Positions 7,683 to 18,216 of a stretch of DNA of 64,000 nucleotides are shown here, one piece after another; positions within the stretch are counted from its first letter, which is position 1; each line of letters starts with the position of its first letter. The notes beneath the pieces were generated by a model. That model was not told the DNA's origin and did no database searches. It saw only the letters and a list, made by a program, of their open reading frames with translations. This stretch comes from Pseudomonas kuykendallii (GTDB lineage Bacteria; Pseudomonadota; Gammaproteobacteria; Pseudomonadales; Pseudomonadaceae). Position numbers and translations under genes: made by a program. The stretch lies in the NCBI RefSeq assembly GCF_900106975.1, contig NZ_FNNU01000001.1, forward strand, positions 618,260 to 682,259, read 5' to 3'.

Positions 7683-9938
7683 ATGAGGCCGGAACAGGAA
7701 CTTCAAGGCTTGCTCAAACGCATCGGCCTGGATCGGCAGGAGGTCGAAAACCGCTGCCGCTTCCTCGGCTGGAACGAACAGGACGCGGCGCGTCTGAGCC
7801 GCTCGGCAGGCCTGATGGAGGAGCCCCACGCGGCCTTCGTCGAGGCGCTGTACGCGCACATGGTCAAATTCGACCCGCTGCAGCGGATTCTCAACGACGC
7901 GGACACTCTCAGGCGCCTCAAGCGCAGCCAGTTGAACTACTACCGGCGCCTGTGGATGGGGCCGTACGACCGCGACTACGTGCGCGAGCGGCTGCAGATC
8001 GGCCTGGTCCACGAGCGCGTCGGCGTCGAACTCAAGTGGTACATGGGCGCCTATCGCATGTACCTGGATGGCATGACCGACGCACTGTTCGCCGACAGCC
8101 CCAACGCGGCGCTCTACCAGAGCATGCTCAAGGCCGTGTTCTTCGACATGACGCTGGCGATCGACATCTACACCGCGGCCCAGCGCCAGGCCCTGGAAGA
8201 CAGCGAGGCGCGCTTCGCCCGCGCGCTGCGTGGCGCCAACGACGGGCTCTGGGACTGGGACGTGGTGAACGACCGGCTGTACGTCTCGGAGCGCTGGGCG
8301 AGCATGCTCGGCTATGGCCGCGACAGCTTCAGCGAAAGCAGCCAGGGCTGGTTCAGCCGCGTGCACCCGGACGACCTGCCCTCGCTGCGCCAGGCCATCG
8401 ACGCCCACCTGCGCGACGAAACCGCGTTCCTGCACATGGAATACCGGATTCGTCGCGCCGACGGCGAGTTCGCCTGGGTGCTGGTCCGCGGCGTGGCCGA
8501 GCGGGACCGCCAGGGCGGCCTGCGGATGGCCGGCTCGCAAACCGACGTCAGCCAGCGCAAGGCGGTCGACAGCCAGCTCCGCCACGCCGCCCGGCACGAC
8601 CCGCTGACCGGCCTGGCCAACCGCACCCGGCTCGACGAATTGCTGCACCAGGCGCTGCAACGCCAGCGCAAGGCCGGCGCCCGCCAGGCCGCGCTGATGT
8701 TCATCGACCTCGACCGCTTCAAGCTCATCAACGACAGCCTCGGGCATGCCGCTGGCGACCACGTGCTGATCGAGGTCGCCCACCGGCTGAAACGCTGCCT
8801 GCGCCCTGGCGACCACCTCATCCGCTTCGGCGGCGACGAATTCGTGGTGCTGCTCGACGACATGGCCCTGCAGGCCGACGCCGAACAGGTCGCCCAGCGC
8901 ATGCTGGAAAGCCTCCAGCATCCGCTGCACCTGCGCGAACACGCACTGGTGGTCAGCGCCAGCATCGGCATCGCCCCGCTGCGCGACGAGGGCCGCACGC
9001 TGGATGCGTTGCAGGCAGCCGACCTGGCGCTGTACCGCGCCAAGGCCGCCGGCAAATCGCAGTTCGCCCGCTACAGCGAGGAGCTGCAGGTCGCCGCCCA
9101 ACATCAGCTGGAGCTGGAGAGCGCGCTGTCGCAGTCGCTGGCCAAGGGTCAGTTCGAGGTGCACTACCAGCCGATCTGCCGCATCGACCATGGCCACCCC
9201 TACCTGCAGACCGTCGAGGCGCTGGTGCGCTGGCGGCACAAGGGACGCCTGGTCGGGCCGCTGGAGTTCGTCCCGGCGCTGGAGGAGTCCGGCGAGATCG
9301 TCCGCGTCGGCGAATGGGTGCTGCGCGAGGCGTGTCGCCAGGTGCGCCGCTGGCAACTGGACGGCCAGGCCCACCTGCGCTGTTCGGTGAACCTGTCGAG
9401 CCGGCAACTGGGGCAGATGGATTTCGCCGCGCGGGTCGCCGACATCCTCCGCGAAACCGGCCTGCCGGCGGCCAGCCTGATTCTCGAGATCACCGAAAGC
9501 CTGCTGATGGAAGACAGCGCGGAGACCCTCGCCAGCCTGCGCGAACTGGCCAGCCTGGGTATCCGCCTGGCGCTGGACGACTTCGGCACCGGCTATTCGT
9601 CGCTGGGCTACCTGAAGCGCTTCCCGCTGCACATCCTCAAGGTCGACAAGAGCTTCATCAGCGGCACCCCGCACGATCCCGAGCTCACCGCGATCAGCCG
9701 GGCGATCATCGGCCTGGGCGCCAGCCTCGGCCTGCAGGTGGTCGCCGAGGGCGTGGAACTGCAAGAACACCTGGACTTCCTCGCCCGCGAAGGCTGCCGT
9801 TATGCCCAGGGCTACTGGTTCAGCCGGCCGCAGCCGCCGCAGGAACTGCAGCGGCTGTTCGACAGTGGCGATTGCTTCGAGGGGCGCTGGTCCCTGTTGC
9901 CGAGCCCCTCCCAGGCGGAGGGCAACGACGCGCACTGA
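7683..9938 (+). CDS. globin-coupled PAS-GGDEF-EAL cyclic-di-GMP enzyme
   Basis: This is a 751-residue cytoplasmic sensor enzyme. Residues 1-165 form a protoglobin (globin-coupled sensor) domain with the proximal histidine candidate H110 in IGLVHERVGVELKWY. A PAS domain follows (about 178-300, with its WDWDVVNDRLYVSERW core). The GGDEF cyclase domain (about 300-470) has an intact FGGDEF and an RPGD inhibitory site five residues upstream. The EAL phosphodiesterase domain (about 490-735) has an intact VEALVRW, EITES, DDFGTGYSSL and VAEGVE. Both catalytic halves therefore look competent. Heme-bound oxygen probably tunes c-di-GMP turnover (inferred from the domain family). The ATG at 7683 follows AGGAGAGG. 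Confidence 0.92.
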   Translation: MRPEQELQGLLKRIGLDRQEVENRCRFLGWNEQDAARLSRSAGLMEEPHAAFVEALYAHMVKFDPLQRILNDADTLRRLKRSQLNYYRRLWMGPYDRDYVRERLQIGLVHERVGVELKWYMGAYRMYLDGMTDALFADSPNAALYQSMLKAVFFDMTLAIDIYTAAQRQALEDSEARFARALRGANDGLWDWDVVNDRLYVSERWASMLGYGRDSFSESSQGWFSRVHPDDLPSLRQAIDAHLRDETAFLHMEYRIRRADGEFAWVLVRGVAERDRQGGLRMAGSQTDVSQRKAVDSQLRHAARHDPLTGLANRTRLDELLHQALQRQRKAGARQAALMFIDLDRFKLINDSLGHAAGDHVLIEVAHRLKRCLRPGDHLIRFGGDEFVVLLDDMALQADAEQVAQRMLESLQHPLHLREHALVVSASIGIAPLRDEGRTLDALQAADLALYRAKAAGKSQFARYSEELQVAAQHQLELESALSQSLAKGQFEVHYQPICRIDHGHPYLQTVEALVRWRHKGRLVGPLEFVPALEESGEIVRVGEWVLREACRQVRRWQLDGQAHLRCSVNLSSRQLGQMDFAARVADILRETGLPAASLILEITESLLMEDSAETLASLRELASLGIRLALDDFGTGYSSLGYLKRFPLHILKVDKSFISGTPHDPELTAISRAIIGLGASLGLQVVAEGVELQEHLDFLAREGCRYAQGYWFSRPQPPQELQRLFDSGDCFEGRWSLLPSPSQAEGNDAH

Positions 9939-10065
9939 GCGCCTGCTGACGGGCGGACGAAAACGCCCGGGGAAGCGGCGTCACACGAAAATAGATGAGC
10001 CTTCCGGGCATCTCCAAGGCAGCCTGCCGACGCTCAGCCGATCGTGAACGGCCAGGGGCGTCGGT

Positions 10066-11295
10066 TCAGCCGAAGAACCAGTAGCAGACCAGGATCGCCG
10101 CGACGACCCCGGCGAGGTCCGCCAGCAGCGCGCAGCCGACCGTGTGCCGCGCGCGCTGGATGCCCACCGCGCCGAAGTACACGGCGAGCACGTAGAAGGT
10201 GGTTTCGGTGCTGCCCTGCACCGTCGCCGCGACCAGCGCCGGGAAGCTGTCGACGCCCTGGCTCTGCATCGTCTCGATCAGCATCGCCCGCGCCGCGCTG
10301 CCGGAGAACGGCTTGACCAACGCGGTCGGCAGCGCATCGACGAAACGCCCATCCAGCCCCAGCGCGCCGACCAGCCAGCGGATCCCGTCCAGGCCGATGT
10401 CCAGCGCACCGGACGCCCGCAGCACGCCCACCGCACAGAGCATCGCCACCAGATAGGGCAGCAGGCTCTTGGCGACGTCGAAACCCTCCTTCGCGCCCTC
10501 GACGAAACTCTCGTAGACCGGCACCCGCTTCAGCGCGCCGAGCAGCAGGAAAGTCATGATCAGGCCGAACAGGCAGAGGTTGCCGAGCAGCGACGACAGC
10601 GCCGCCAGCGCGGTGGCCGACAGCGTGGCGAGCACGCCCATGAAGCAGCCGAGGATCAGCGCGCCCGGCACCAGGTAGGCGAGCACCACCGGGTCCCATA
10701 GTTTCAGGCGCTGCATGAAGGCCACCGAGAACAGCCCGACCAGGGTCGAGGCGCTGGTCGCCAGGAGGATCGGCAGGAACACCAGGGTCGGGTCGGGCGC
10801 CCCCTGCTGCGCGCGGTACATGAAGATGTTCACCGGCAGCAGGGTCAGCGACGAAGCGTTGAGCACGAGGAACAGAATCTGCGCGTTGCTCGCCACGGTC
10901 TGGCTCGGATTGAGCTCCTGCAGCGCGCGCATCGCCTTCAGCCCGATCGGCGTGGCGGCATTGTCCAGGCCGAGGCCGTTGGCGGCGAAATTGAGGGTGA
11001 TCAGCCCCAGCGCCGGGTGGCCGGGCGGCACCTCCGGCATCAGCCGGCTGAACAGCGGCCCGAGCATTCGCGCCAGCCAGTCGACCAGCCCGGCCTGCTC
11101 GGCGATGCGCAGGAAGCCGAGCCACAGCGTCAGCGTGCCGAACAGCAGGACCATCACCTCGACCGACAGCTTGGCCATGGCGAACAGGCTTTCCACCAGC
11201 GCGGCGAACACCGCCGCATCGCCGCCGAGCAGCCAGCGTCCCAGTGCGGAAACGGCCGCCACAACGAAAAAGCCCAGCCATAAGCCGTTGAGCAT
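10066..11295 (-). CDS. fused SpmA/SpmB-like nucleoside-recognition membrane protein
   Basis: This is a 409-residue polytopic membrane protein that joins the two proteins called SpmA and SpmB in spore-formers. The first half holds [21 protein letters not shown] and the second holds [19 protein letters not shown] and [20 protein letters not shown]. Both are signatures of the nucleoside-recognition/gate superfamily. Its role in non-sporulating bacteria is unknown; transport of a small solute is the usual guess. GGAGGTCTGC precedes the ATG. It diverges from wrbA, with 107 bp between the starts that should hold both promoters. Confidence 0.88.
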   Translation of the reverse strand: MLNGLWLGFFVVAAVSALGRWLLGGDAAVFAALVESLFAMAKLSVEVMVLLFGTLTLWLGFLRIAEQAGLVDWLARMLGPLFSRLMPEVPPGHPALGLITLNFAANGLGLDNAATPIGLKAMRALQELNPSQTVASNAQILFLVLNASSLTLLPVNIFMYRAQQGAPDPTLVFLPILLATSASTLVGLFSVAFMQRLKLWDPVVLAYLVPGALILGCFMGVLATLSATALAALSSLLGNLCLFGLIMTFLLLGALKRVPVYESFVEGAKEGFDVAKSLLPYLVAMLCAVGVLRASGALDIGLDGIRWLVGALGLDGRFVDALPTALVKPFSGSAARAMLIETMQSQGVDSFPALVAATVQGSTETTFYVLAVYFGAVGIQRARHTVGCALLADLAGVVAAILVCYWFFG

Positions 11296-11402
11296 GCAGA
11301 CCTCCGCAAACAGGAGGCTGGATGATAACTGCGCGACACTTCGCGGTCACGGCATGGTCTACCTTGCTTTCTGCTGTCATCCACCAAGCGAGGAAGCGAA
11401 AG

Positions 11403-11999
11403 ATGAAGAAAATCCTGGTGCTCTACTACTCCATGTACGGCCACATCGAGCAGATGGCCGAAGCCGTCGCGCAGGGCGCGCGCAGTGTCGAGGGCGTGGA
11501 GGTGACGCTCAAGCGGGTGGCGGAAACCATGCCCGAGGACCTCGCCCGGCAGGCGGGCGCCAAGCTCGACCAGGCTGCGCCGCTCGCCACGCCGCAGGAG
11601 CTGGCCGACTACGACGCCATCCTGTTCGGCAGCCCGACGCGGTTCGGCAACATGGCCGGGCAGATGCGTACCTTCCTCGACCAGACCGGCGGGCTTTGGG
11701 CGAAGGGTGCGCTGATCGGCAAGATCGGCAGTGTGTTCACCTCGACCGGCACCGGCGCGGGCACCGAAACCACCATCACCTCGTTCTGGAACACGCTGGC
11801 GCACCACGGCATGTTGATCGTCGGCCTGCCCTACAGCGCGCCGGAGCTTTCGGACATCAGCGAAGTGCGCAGCGGCTCGCCCTACGGCGCGGCCACCATC
11901 GCCGGGCCGGACGGCTCGCGTAAACCGAGCGAGAAGGAGCTCAGCCTGGCGAAATTCCAGGGCGCGCACGTGGCGAAGCTGGCGGTGAGGTTGCAGTAA
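11403..11999 (+). CDS. wrbA: WrbA, NAD(P)H:quinone oxidoreductase
   Basis: This is a 198-residue flavodoxin-like protein. The FMN phosphate loop is [13 protein letters not shown] near the N-terminus, followed by [21 protein letters not shown] and the family segment [17 protein letters not shown]. WrbA reduces quinones by two electrons, limiting redox cycling in oxidative stress. Length and motifs are typical. I chose the ATG at 11403 because the conserved MKKILVLYY start lies there after GAGGAAG. An upstream in-frame ATG at 11322 lies in the promoter region. Confidence 0.93.
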   Translation: MKKILVLYYSMYGHIEQMAEAVAQGARSVEGVEVTLKRVAETMPEDLARQAGAKLDQAAPLATPQELADYDAILFGSPTRFGNMAGQMRTFLDQTGGLWAKGALIGKIGSVFTSTGTGAGTETTITSFWNTLAHHGMLIVGLPYSAPELSDISEVRSGSPYGAATIAGPDGSRKPSEKELSLAKFQGAHVAKLAVRLQ

Positions 12000-12313
12000 G
12001 AGGCTGGAAGCGGCCGAACGGCCTGTACACGTGATTGAGCTGCCCACCGGAGTCGATTGACGACTCCGGTGCAGCTTCGCCTGATCCGGCCCGCGAACGG
12101 GAGTACTCGCTGTACCCCTAGGTCGCTCCGAATTCAAAGCATTCAGAGCAACCCGGCCCCCTGATCACATCCGCTGTCGGATGAGTGACGGCTGAAGGCC
12201 AGCCGTTTCGCTGATCGATGAATTCCCTATCGCTCAGCGGGCGACTCCCTCCTTGAGTCGCGATTCTCTCGATTGCCCGACTCAGCCGGGCAATCGGGCA
12301 TTCCAGGCCCGGG
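12000..12313. other. 314-bp gene-free segment packed with hairpins
   Basis: This lies between the converging wrbA and DUF1328 genes. I see no convincing coding frame. It contains at least six short inverted repeats: CACCGGAGTCG/CGACTCCGGTG (12045-12071), GGGAGTAC/GTACCCC (12099-12118, one bulge), CATCCG/CGGATG (12168-12183), CGGCTG/CAGCCG (12189-12205), GCTGA-CGAT/ATCG-TCAGC (12210-12238), GCGACTC/GAGTCGC (12241-12261) and CGATTGCCCG/CGGGCAATCG (12270-12296). On the minus strand two loops expose AGGGA and AAGGAGG. It may encode a structured RNA or be a long 3' untranslated region. Confidence 0.5.
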
Positions 12314-12481
12314 TTAGCGCGGTCCGCGCATGCGGCCGAAGATGAACGAAGCCACGAACAACACCAAGAACAGGATGAACAGGATCTTGGCGATTCCAGT
12401 GGCAGTGCCGGCAATACCACCGAAGCCGAGAACACCAGCGATGATGGCGATGATCAGGAAGGTTATGGCCCAGCTCAACAT
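12314..12481 (-). CDS. DUF1328 small membrane protein
   Basis: This is a 55-residue protein (start [20 protein letters not shown], end IFGRMRGPR) made of two hydrophobic helices separated by a glycine-rich turn ([11 protein letters not shown]). This is the DUF1328/YtjA family, small inner-membrane proteins often induced by envelope or osmotic stress. AGAGGAAA precedes the ATG at 12481. It is the last gene of a minus-strand run of three tiny genes. Its function is unknown. Confidence 0.9.
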   Translation of the reverse strand: MLSWAITFLIIAIIAGVLGFGGIAGTATGIAKILFILFLVLFVASFIFGRMRGPR

Positions 12482-12519
12482 AGGATTTTCCTCTTTCTCG
12501 TTTTTGATGTTGCTAGCGT

Positions 12520-12675
12520 TCAGACGACCTCGGGGGTGTGTCCGGACGCGGTTACGGTTTCTTCACGGTCATTGACGTAATGACTCTCCAACAGCGCCTG
12601 GCCGACCACGAGTGCACAACTCATCATCAATCCCAGGAACAGCAGGGCAGTGATCACAAAAGCAAGAATCCACAT
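12520..12675 (-). CDS. small single-pass membrane protein, hypothetical
   Basis: This is a 51-residue protein: one N-terminal membrane helix ([20 protein letters not shown]) and a short polar tail ending GHTPEVV. I do not recognise a family. Two ATGs lie six bases apart (12681 and 12675). AAGGAG abuts the first and sits about six bases before the second, so the second is the better start. It lies between the DUF1328 gene and another small gene on the same strand, with gaps of about 38 bp on each side, which suggests one transcript. Confidence 0.65.
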   Translation of the reverse strand: MWILAFVITALLFLGLMMSCALVVGQALLESHYVNDREETVTASGHTPEVV

Positions 12676-12715
12676 GTCCATCTCCTTTTCACCGCTCTGC
12701 CAGCGATGTCCTTCG

Positions 12716-13009
12716 TTAGAAAACGTAGCTTTCCTGCTTCGGCAGTTCGTTCCAGATCTGCTGGCTTTCGCGAGCAGAAGGCTGCGTGGCGGGCTGCAGC
12801 GATTCCTGGGTGTACTGCTGTGCAACCTGAGCCTGCACCTGGAGGGTCGGTTGCAGGCGCTGCACCTGGCCCCACGGGGTTTCGACCACGGCCAGACCAG
12901 AAGCCTGAACGGCGACGGTCTGCGGTTTTTCGGTCACTTGGATCAACACCAACGCGGCTACGGCGAACAGTCCTTTGGAGAGGGGCGACTTGAGCAGTTG
13001 GTTGTTCAT
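12716..13009 (-). CDS. small membrane-anchored or exported protein, hypothetical
   Basis: This is a 97-residue protein with an N-terminal hydrophobic segment (about residues 10-24, SKGLFAVAALVLIQV) that could be a signal anchor. A glutamine-rich region follows (VQRLQPTLQVQAQVAQQYTQ), and the end is ELPKQESYVF. No domain is recognised. The start at 13009 follows GAGGAATCAGG. It is the first of three small genes reading away from a candidate sigma-54 promoter. Similar small genes of unknown function lie beside algB in P. aeruginosa, so a link to envelope or alginate control is possible but unproven. Confidence 0.65.
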   Translation of the reverse strand: MNNQLLKSPLSKGLFAVAALVLIQVTEKPQTVAVQASGLAVVETPWGQVQRLQPTLQVQAQVAQQYTQESLQPATQPSARESQQIWNELPKQESYVF

Positions 13010-13067
13010 CCTGATTCCTCCGAGCGACTGGTTTCCAGCGCGTTTCAATTTCGTATGTGACTAACAT

Positions 13068-13083
13068 TGCAGCCGCCGTGCCA
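13068..13083 (-). promoter_or_regulatory. candidate sigma-54 (RpoN) promoter
   Basis: The minus strand reads TGGCACGGCGGCTGCA. This matches the -24/-12 consensus TGGCACG-N4-TTGCW at every conserved position but one, with exact GG to GC spacing. It lies about 60 bases ahead of the 97-residue gene, in an otherwise A/T-rich gap. Confidence 0.6.
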
Positions 13084-13233
13084 TCTGCAATTCGTTTTTT
13101 TGTCTTTTAAAATCAATAACTTATTTAGAGTATTCGAAGGCTTTCGGTGGCAATCTGCACGATGGTCCATTTTCCCTTCGTGCGTTTTGCAAGGTCGTGC
13201 GCCGGCTCAGGCATCCGTGCCCGAATGTCGCAT

Positions 13234-13668
13234 TCAGGCGAGGCTCTTCTTTAGCGCGCTCATGCGCGCGTGGCAGGCACGAATCTTCGGCAGCTCAATG
13301 CCCAGCAGCGCCTGGACGTCGGCGTCCGCCTCCTTGAGCGCGTCCTCGTAGGCGGCGAGGATGCGGTCCTCGGTGGCTTCGAGCTGCACGATGTAGGTCG
13401 CGTCCTTGTCGGACGCCAGGCCGGCTCGCGCATCGGCATAGGCTTCGCGAAGCCTGCCGGACAGCGTGCCACCCTGCGCCGGATGTTCGTCGCCGGCCGC
13501 CACCTTCACCGCCAGCGCCTGGATGACGGCGTTCTTCACCTGCGCCATCTCCTCGAACACCTGGCGCAACTCCGGGCTTTTCACTTCGCCCAGGGCGTGG
13601 CGGTAGAAGCGCTCGCCATCACGGGTGATCTCGATGAGCTCGTTGAGGGTGTGGGTCTTGTCGTTCAT
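13234..13668 (-). CDS. DUF2383 / PA2169-type four-helix-bundle protein
   Basis: This is a 144-residue, almost wholly helical protein of the DUF2383 (PA2169-like) ferritin-like superfamily. Heptad-like segments such as TLNELIEITRDGERFYRHAL and QLEATEDRILAAYEDALKEA mark the helices. The E and H residues that could bind metal are present, but I cannot assign a complete di-iron site. Its function is unknown; homologues are often stress-induced. GGAGAA precedes the ATG at 13668. The frame is open further upstream, but without a ribosome site or conservation. Confidence 0.85.
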   Translation of the reverse strand: MNDKTHTLNELIEITRDGERFYRHALGEVKSPELRQVFEEMAQVKNAVIQALAVKVAAGDEHPAQGGTLSGRLREAYADARAGLASDKDATYIVQLEATEDRILAAYEDALKEADADVQALLGIELPKIRACHARMSALKKSLA

Positions 13669-13910
13669 GGCCGTTCTCCGGAGAAAGCGCCAGGCAGGCG
13701 CGGAACAGGCCCGGATCGTCATGGGTCGCCGCAGCGGGCGGAGGGTGTCGCGTGACCGGGCCAGGTCGAGCGAAGGATGAATCGCTCCATTTGGCCTTGT
13801 GGTCGCAATCGACATGCCACGTCTTCTGAATTAATTTCTCTTTATATTCAATATCTTGGATAGCTGGCGGAAGTTATCTTCATGCACGCTGCAGGATAAG
13901 GCACTATCGA

Positions 13911-13927
13911 CCGTGCAACTTGCACGG
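13911..13927. promoter_or_regulatory. perfect 17-bp palindrome upstream of algB
   Basis: CCGTGCAA-C-TTGCACGG is an exact inverted repeat with a one-base centre, 110 bp before the algB start. Its size and symmetry suit the operator of a dimeric regulator. I do not recognise which regulator. Confidence 0.5.
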
Positions 13928-14036
13928 CAATTACGGGACTAAGCAAACGCCGAGCTGCGGAAAACGAGAAAAAGGCAGCCGCTGCGATGCGCATCGAGCG
14001 CATCCGGGACATAGCCGAGCGCGTTGAACGGGGAGT

Positions 14037-15388
<1,352 letters not shown>

Positions 15389-15392
<4 letters not shown>

Positions 15393-17176
15393 AAGCCATC
15401 ATGAATCTGCGTGCCCGGCTGTTCCTGGGCATTTCTTCGCTGATGACCCTGGCCCTGCTCGGCCTGTGCCTGGGCGTGTTCAGCGTGATCCAGATGGCGC
15501 AGTCGCAGGACCAGCTGATCCGCAGCAACTTCGTGGTCATCGAAGTCGCCCAGCAGCTTCGCCAGAACCTCGGCAACCAGTTGGCGCTGTTGCTGGAGCG
15601 GCCGGTGCAGACGCAGCGGCTGGAGCAGATCCGCAGCGATTTCCAGCGCACCCTGGACGATGCCATCAAGCACAACGCCAAGGGCCCGGATGTCGAGCAA
15701 TTGCAGCTCGCGCGCGACGAGTTCGATGCCTACAACGCCTTCCTCGACCAGCCTGGCCAGCCGCTTCAGGGCTTCACCGGCAATCCGGCGTTCAGCAAGG
15801 CCTACACCCAGCTGCGCGATCACCTGGTGAAGATGCAGCAGGACGCGCTGGGCGACATGCGCAGCGAAGGCGCACACGCACGCAACCGCTCGATTCTGAT
15901 CGCCATCCTGCTCGGCCTGATCGGCCTGGCCGTGCTGGTGCTCGGCTACATCACCGCGCACAGCTTTGCGCGGCGCTTCAGCGCGCCGATCGAGGGCCTG
16001 TCGAAAGCCGCCGACCAGATTGGCCAGGGCGACTTCAACGTGGTCCTGCCGGTGTCGCCGATCGCCGAGATGTCCACCCTGATCCGCCGCTTCGGGCTGA
16101 TGACCGAAGCGCTTCGCGAGCTCAAGGAAACCAACGTCGAGGCCCTGCTGCGCGGCCAGCAGCGCCTGCAGGCCCTGCTCGACAGCATCGACGACGGTCT
16201 TCTGATCATCGACCAGCGCGGTCAGATCGAACACGCCAACCCGGTCTCCCAGCGCCAGCTGGCCTGGAGCAACGAGCACATCGGCCTGAGCCTGGGCGAG
16301 GCACTCAACCAGCCGGCCCTGGACGATGCCGTGCACAAGGTGCTCGGCGACCAGCCGCTGGAGGCACCGCAGGACGACCTGGTGATCGAGGCCGGCGGCG
16401 AGACCCGGCTGCTCGCCTGGCGCCTGTCGAACATCAGCGATGCCCAGGGCCGCACGGTGGGCGCGGTGCTGATCCTGCGCGACGTGACCAGCCAGCGTGC
16501 CTTCGAGCGGGTGCGCAATGAGTTCGTCCTGCGCGCCTCCCACGAATTGCGCACCCCGGTCACCGGCATGCACATGGCCTTCGGCCTTCTCCGCGAGCGC
16601 CTGAAATTCGGTCCGGAGAGCCGCGAGAGCGACCTGATCCAGACGGTCGACGAGGAGATGCGCCGACTGGTCCGCCTGATCAACGACCTGCTGAATTTCT
16701 CGCGCTACCAGAGCGGACAGCAGAAGCTGGAGCTACGCCCCTGCGACGTCGGCGAACTGCTGGAAAACGTTCGCCTGCGCTTCGCTGGCCAGGCCGCCGA
16801 GCAGCAGGTGTCGCTGGAGCTGGACATGCAGTTGCCGCTGCCCACGGTACAGATCGATCGTCCGCAGATGGAGCGGGTGTTCGACAACCTGCTCGACAAC
16901 GCCCTGCGCTATACCCCCGCCGGCGGCAGCATTCGCTTGCAGGCGCGGCGCCATGGGGAGCGGGTAATTCTCAGCGTGGAGGACACCGGCGAGGGCATTC
17001 CCTACAGCCAGCAATCGCGGATTTTCGAGCCTTTCGTGCAGATCGGTCGCAAGCAGGGCGGTGCCGGTCTCGGCCTGGCGCTGTGCAAGGAAATCGCGCG
17101 GCTGCACGGCGGCCGCCTCGGCGTGCACTCGCGCCTCGGCCAGGGCACGGTGTTCTATCTGGCGCTGCCGATCTGA
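15389..17176 (+). CDS. kinB: KinB, sensor histidine kinase/phosphatase for AlgB
   Basis: This is a 595-residue inner-membrane sensor, the same length as P. aeruginosa KinB. Membrane helix 1 is at about 10-35. A periplasmic helical sensor follows, then membrane helix 2 at about 168-190, HAMP (about 190-245), PAS (about 255-365), and HisKA with the phosphorylated H385 and the phosphatase-critical P390 in SHELRTPVTG. HATPase_c has N-box DNLLDNALRYTP and G boxes EDTGEGIP and GGAGLGLAL. H385 and P390 fall at exactly the numbers known for the P. aeruginosa protein. KinB sets the phosphorylation state of AlgB and restrains alginate production. Confidence 0.97.
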
Positions 17177-17182
17177 GGCCAC

Positions 17183-17971
17183 TCAGGGCCGCGCGCTCGC
17201 CTGGTTCAGGCTGAGCAGCAGCGCGGCGGTCTGCGCGTCCGGCTCGCCGTCGAAGCGGGTCGGCCGGTACTTCATCTGGAACGCTCCGATCACCTTGCGC
17301 GTGGGGCCGTCCAGCACGCCGTGCTGGGGCACTTCGTAGCCCTGCACGGCGAGCTGTTGCTGCCACCAGAGCACGGACGGCAACGCCTGCGCGAACTGGG
17401 CCTGATAGCGCGCCACCAGGCCCGCGTCCGGCCAGGGCACCAGCCCGGCATCGGCCAGGCGCTTCCAGGGAAACATCGGCCCCGGGTCGGTCTTGCGCTG
17501 CGGCGCGATATCGCTGTGGCCGATGATGCTGCCCGGCGGCAGGTCATGGCGCTTGACGATGTCCTTGAGCAACACGATCAGCGCATCGATCTGCGCATCG
17601 TCGTAGGGAATCCAGCGCAAGGTGCCGTCCGGCTGCTCCTCGAAGCCCGGATTCACCAGCTCGATGCCGATGCTGCTGGCGTTGAGCCAGGTACGCCCCT
17701 GCCACTGGCTGACGCCGGCGTGCCAGGCGCGGCGGTTCTCATCCACCAGGCGATAGATCTTCACCGGGCTGGTGCTGATCAGGTAATGCGCGCTGACCTC
17801 TCCCTGGGTCAGCATGGCCAGCGAGCGCGGCAGATCGGCGGAGGTGTAGTGGACCACCACGTACTGGATGCGGCTGTTCTGCCCCCTCGAGGTGAACGAG
17901 GTGTCGAGGCGCGGGCCGCTGCTGCAACCGGCAAGAAGGAAAAAGGCAAGCAAAACGGCTGAACACTTCAT
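17183..17971 (-). CDS. ampDh2: AmpDh2-type N-acetylmuramoyl-L-alanine amidase lipoprotein
   Basis: This is a 262-residue peptidoglycan amidase. The N-terminus MKCSAVLLAFFLLAGCSS is a lipoprotein signal with lipobox LAGC, so the enzyme is exported and acylated. The Amidase_2 domain (about 35-190) shows the zinc ligands in VVVHYTS and IIGHSDIAPQRKTDPG. A C-terminal PG_binding_1 domain (about 195-255) holds HGVLDGPTRKVIGAFQ. AmpD homologues cleave the amide between MurNAc and the stem peptide; AmpDh2 is the outer-membrane-associated periplasmic form beside kinB in P. aeruginosa. I chose the start at 17971 because of the signal peptide. It converges with kinB six bases away. Confidence 0.92.
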   Translation of the reverse strand: MKCSAVLLAFFLLAGCSSGPRLDTSFTSRGQNSRIQYVVVHYTSADLPRSLAMLTQGEVSAHYLISTSPVKIYRLVDENRRAWHAGVSQWQGRTWLNASSIGIELVNPGFEEQPDGTLRWIPYDDAQIDALIVLLKDIVKRHDLPPGSIIGHSDIAPQRKTDPGPMFPWKRLADAGLVPWPDAGLVARYQAQFAQALPSVLWWQQQLAVQGYEVPQHGVLDGPTRKVIGAFQMKYRPTRFDGEPDAQTAALLLSLNQASARP

Positions 17972-18216
17972 GGCGAAACGACGGCGACAGTAAAAGAGTC
18001 GAACAGCATAACCACTCTCAGGCGCCCCGGCAGCTTTCCGGGCGAACGCCGAAAAGTCATCCCTGGCGAAAAAACCTCGACCTTTTGGCATTTCCACGTG
18101 CCGCTCGGCGGATGCGGTTGTTTGCCGCGGAACACCAAGCTGTTATAGAAGCTCTATTTCAGCGAAGCGGCGTTTGCGACGAACTCGCGCGCTGATCAGC
18201 TAAGGACGACGAACGT

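Noticed and set aside
12118-12435. A 105-codon open frame between wrbA and the DUF1328 gene
   Set aside because: It overlaps the clear DUF1328 gene in another frame, is rich in Ser/Arg/Cys, and has no ribosome site.
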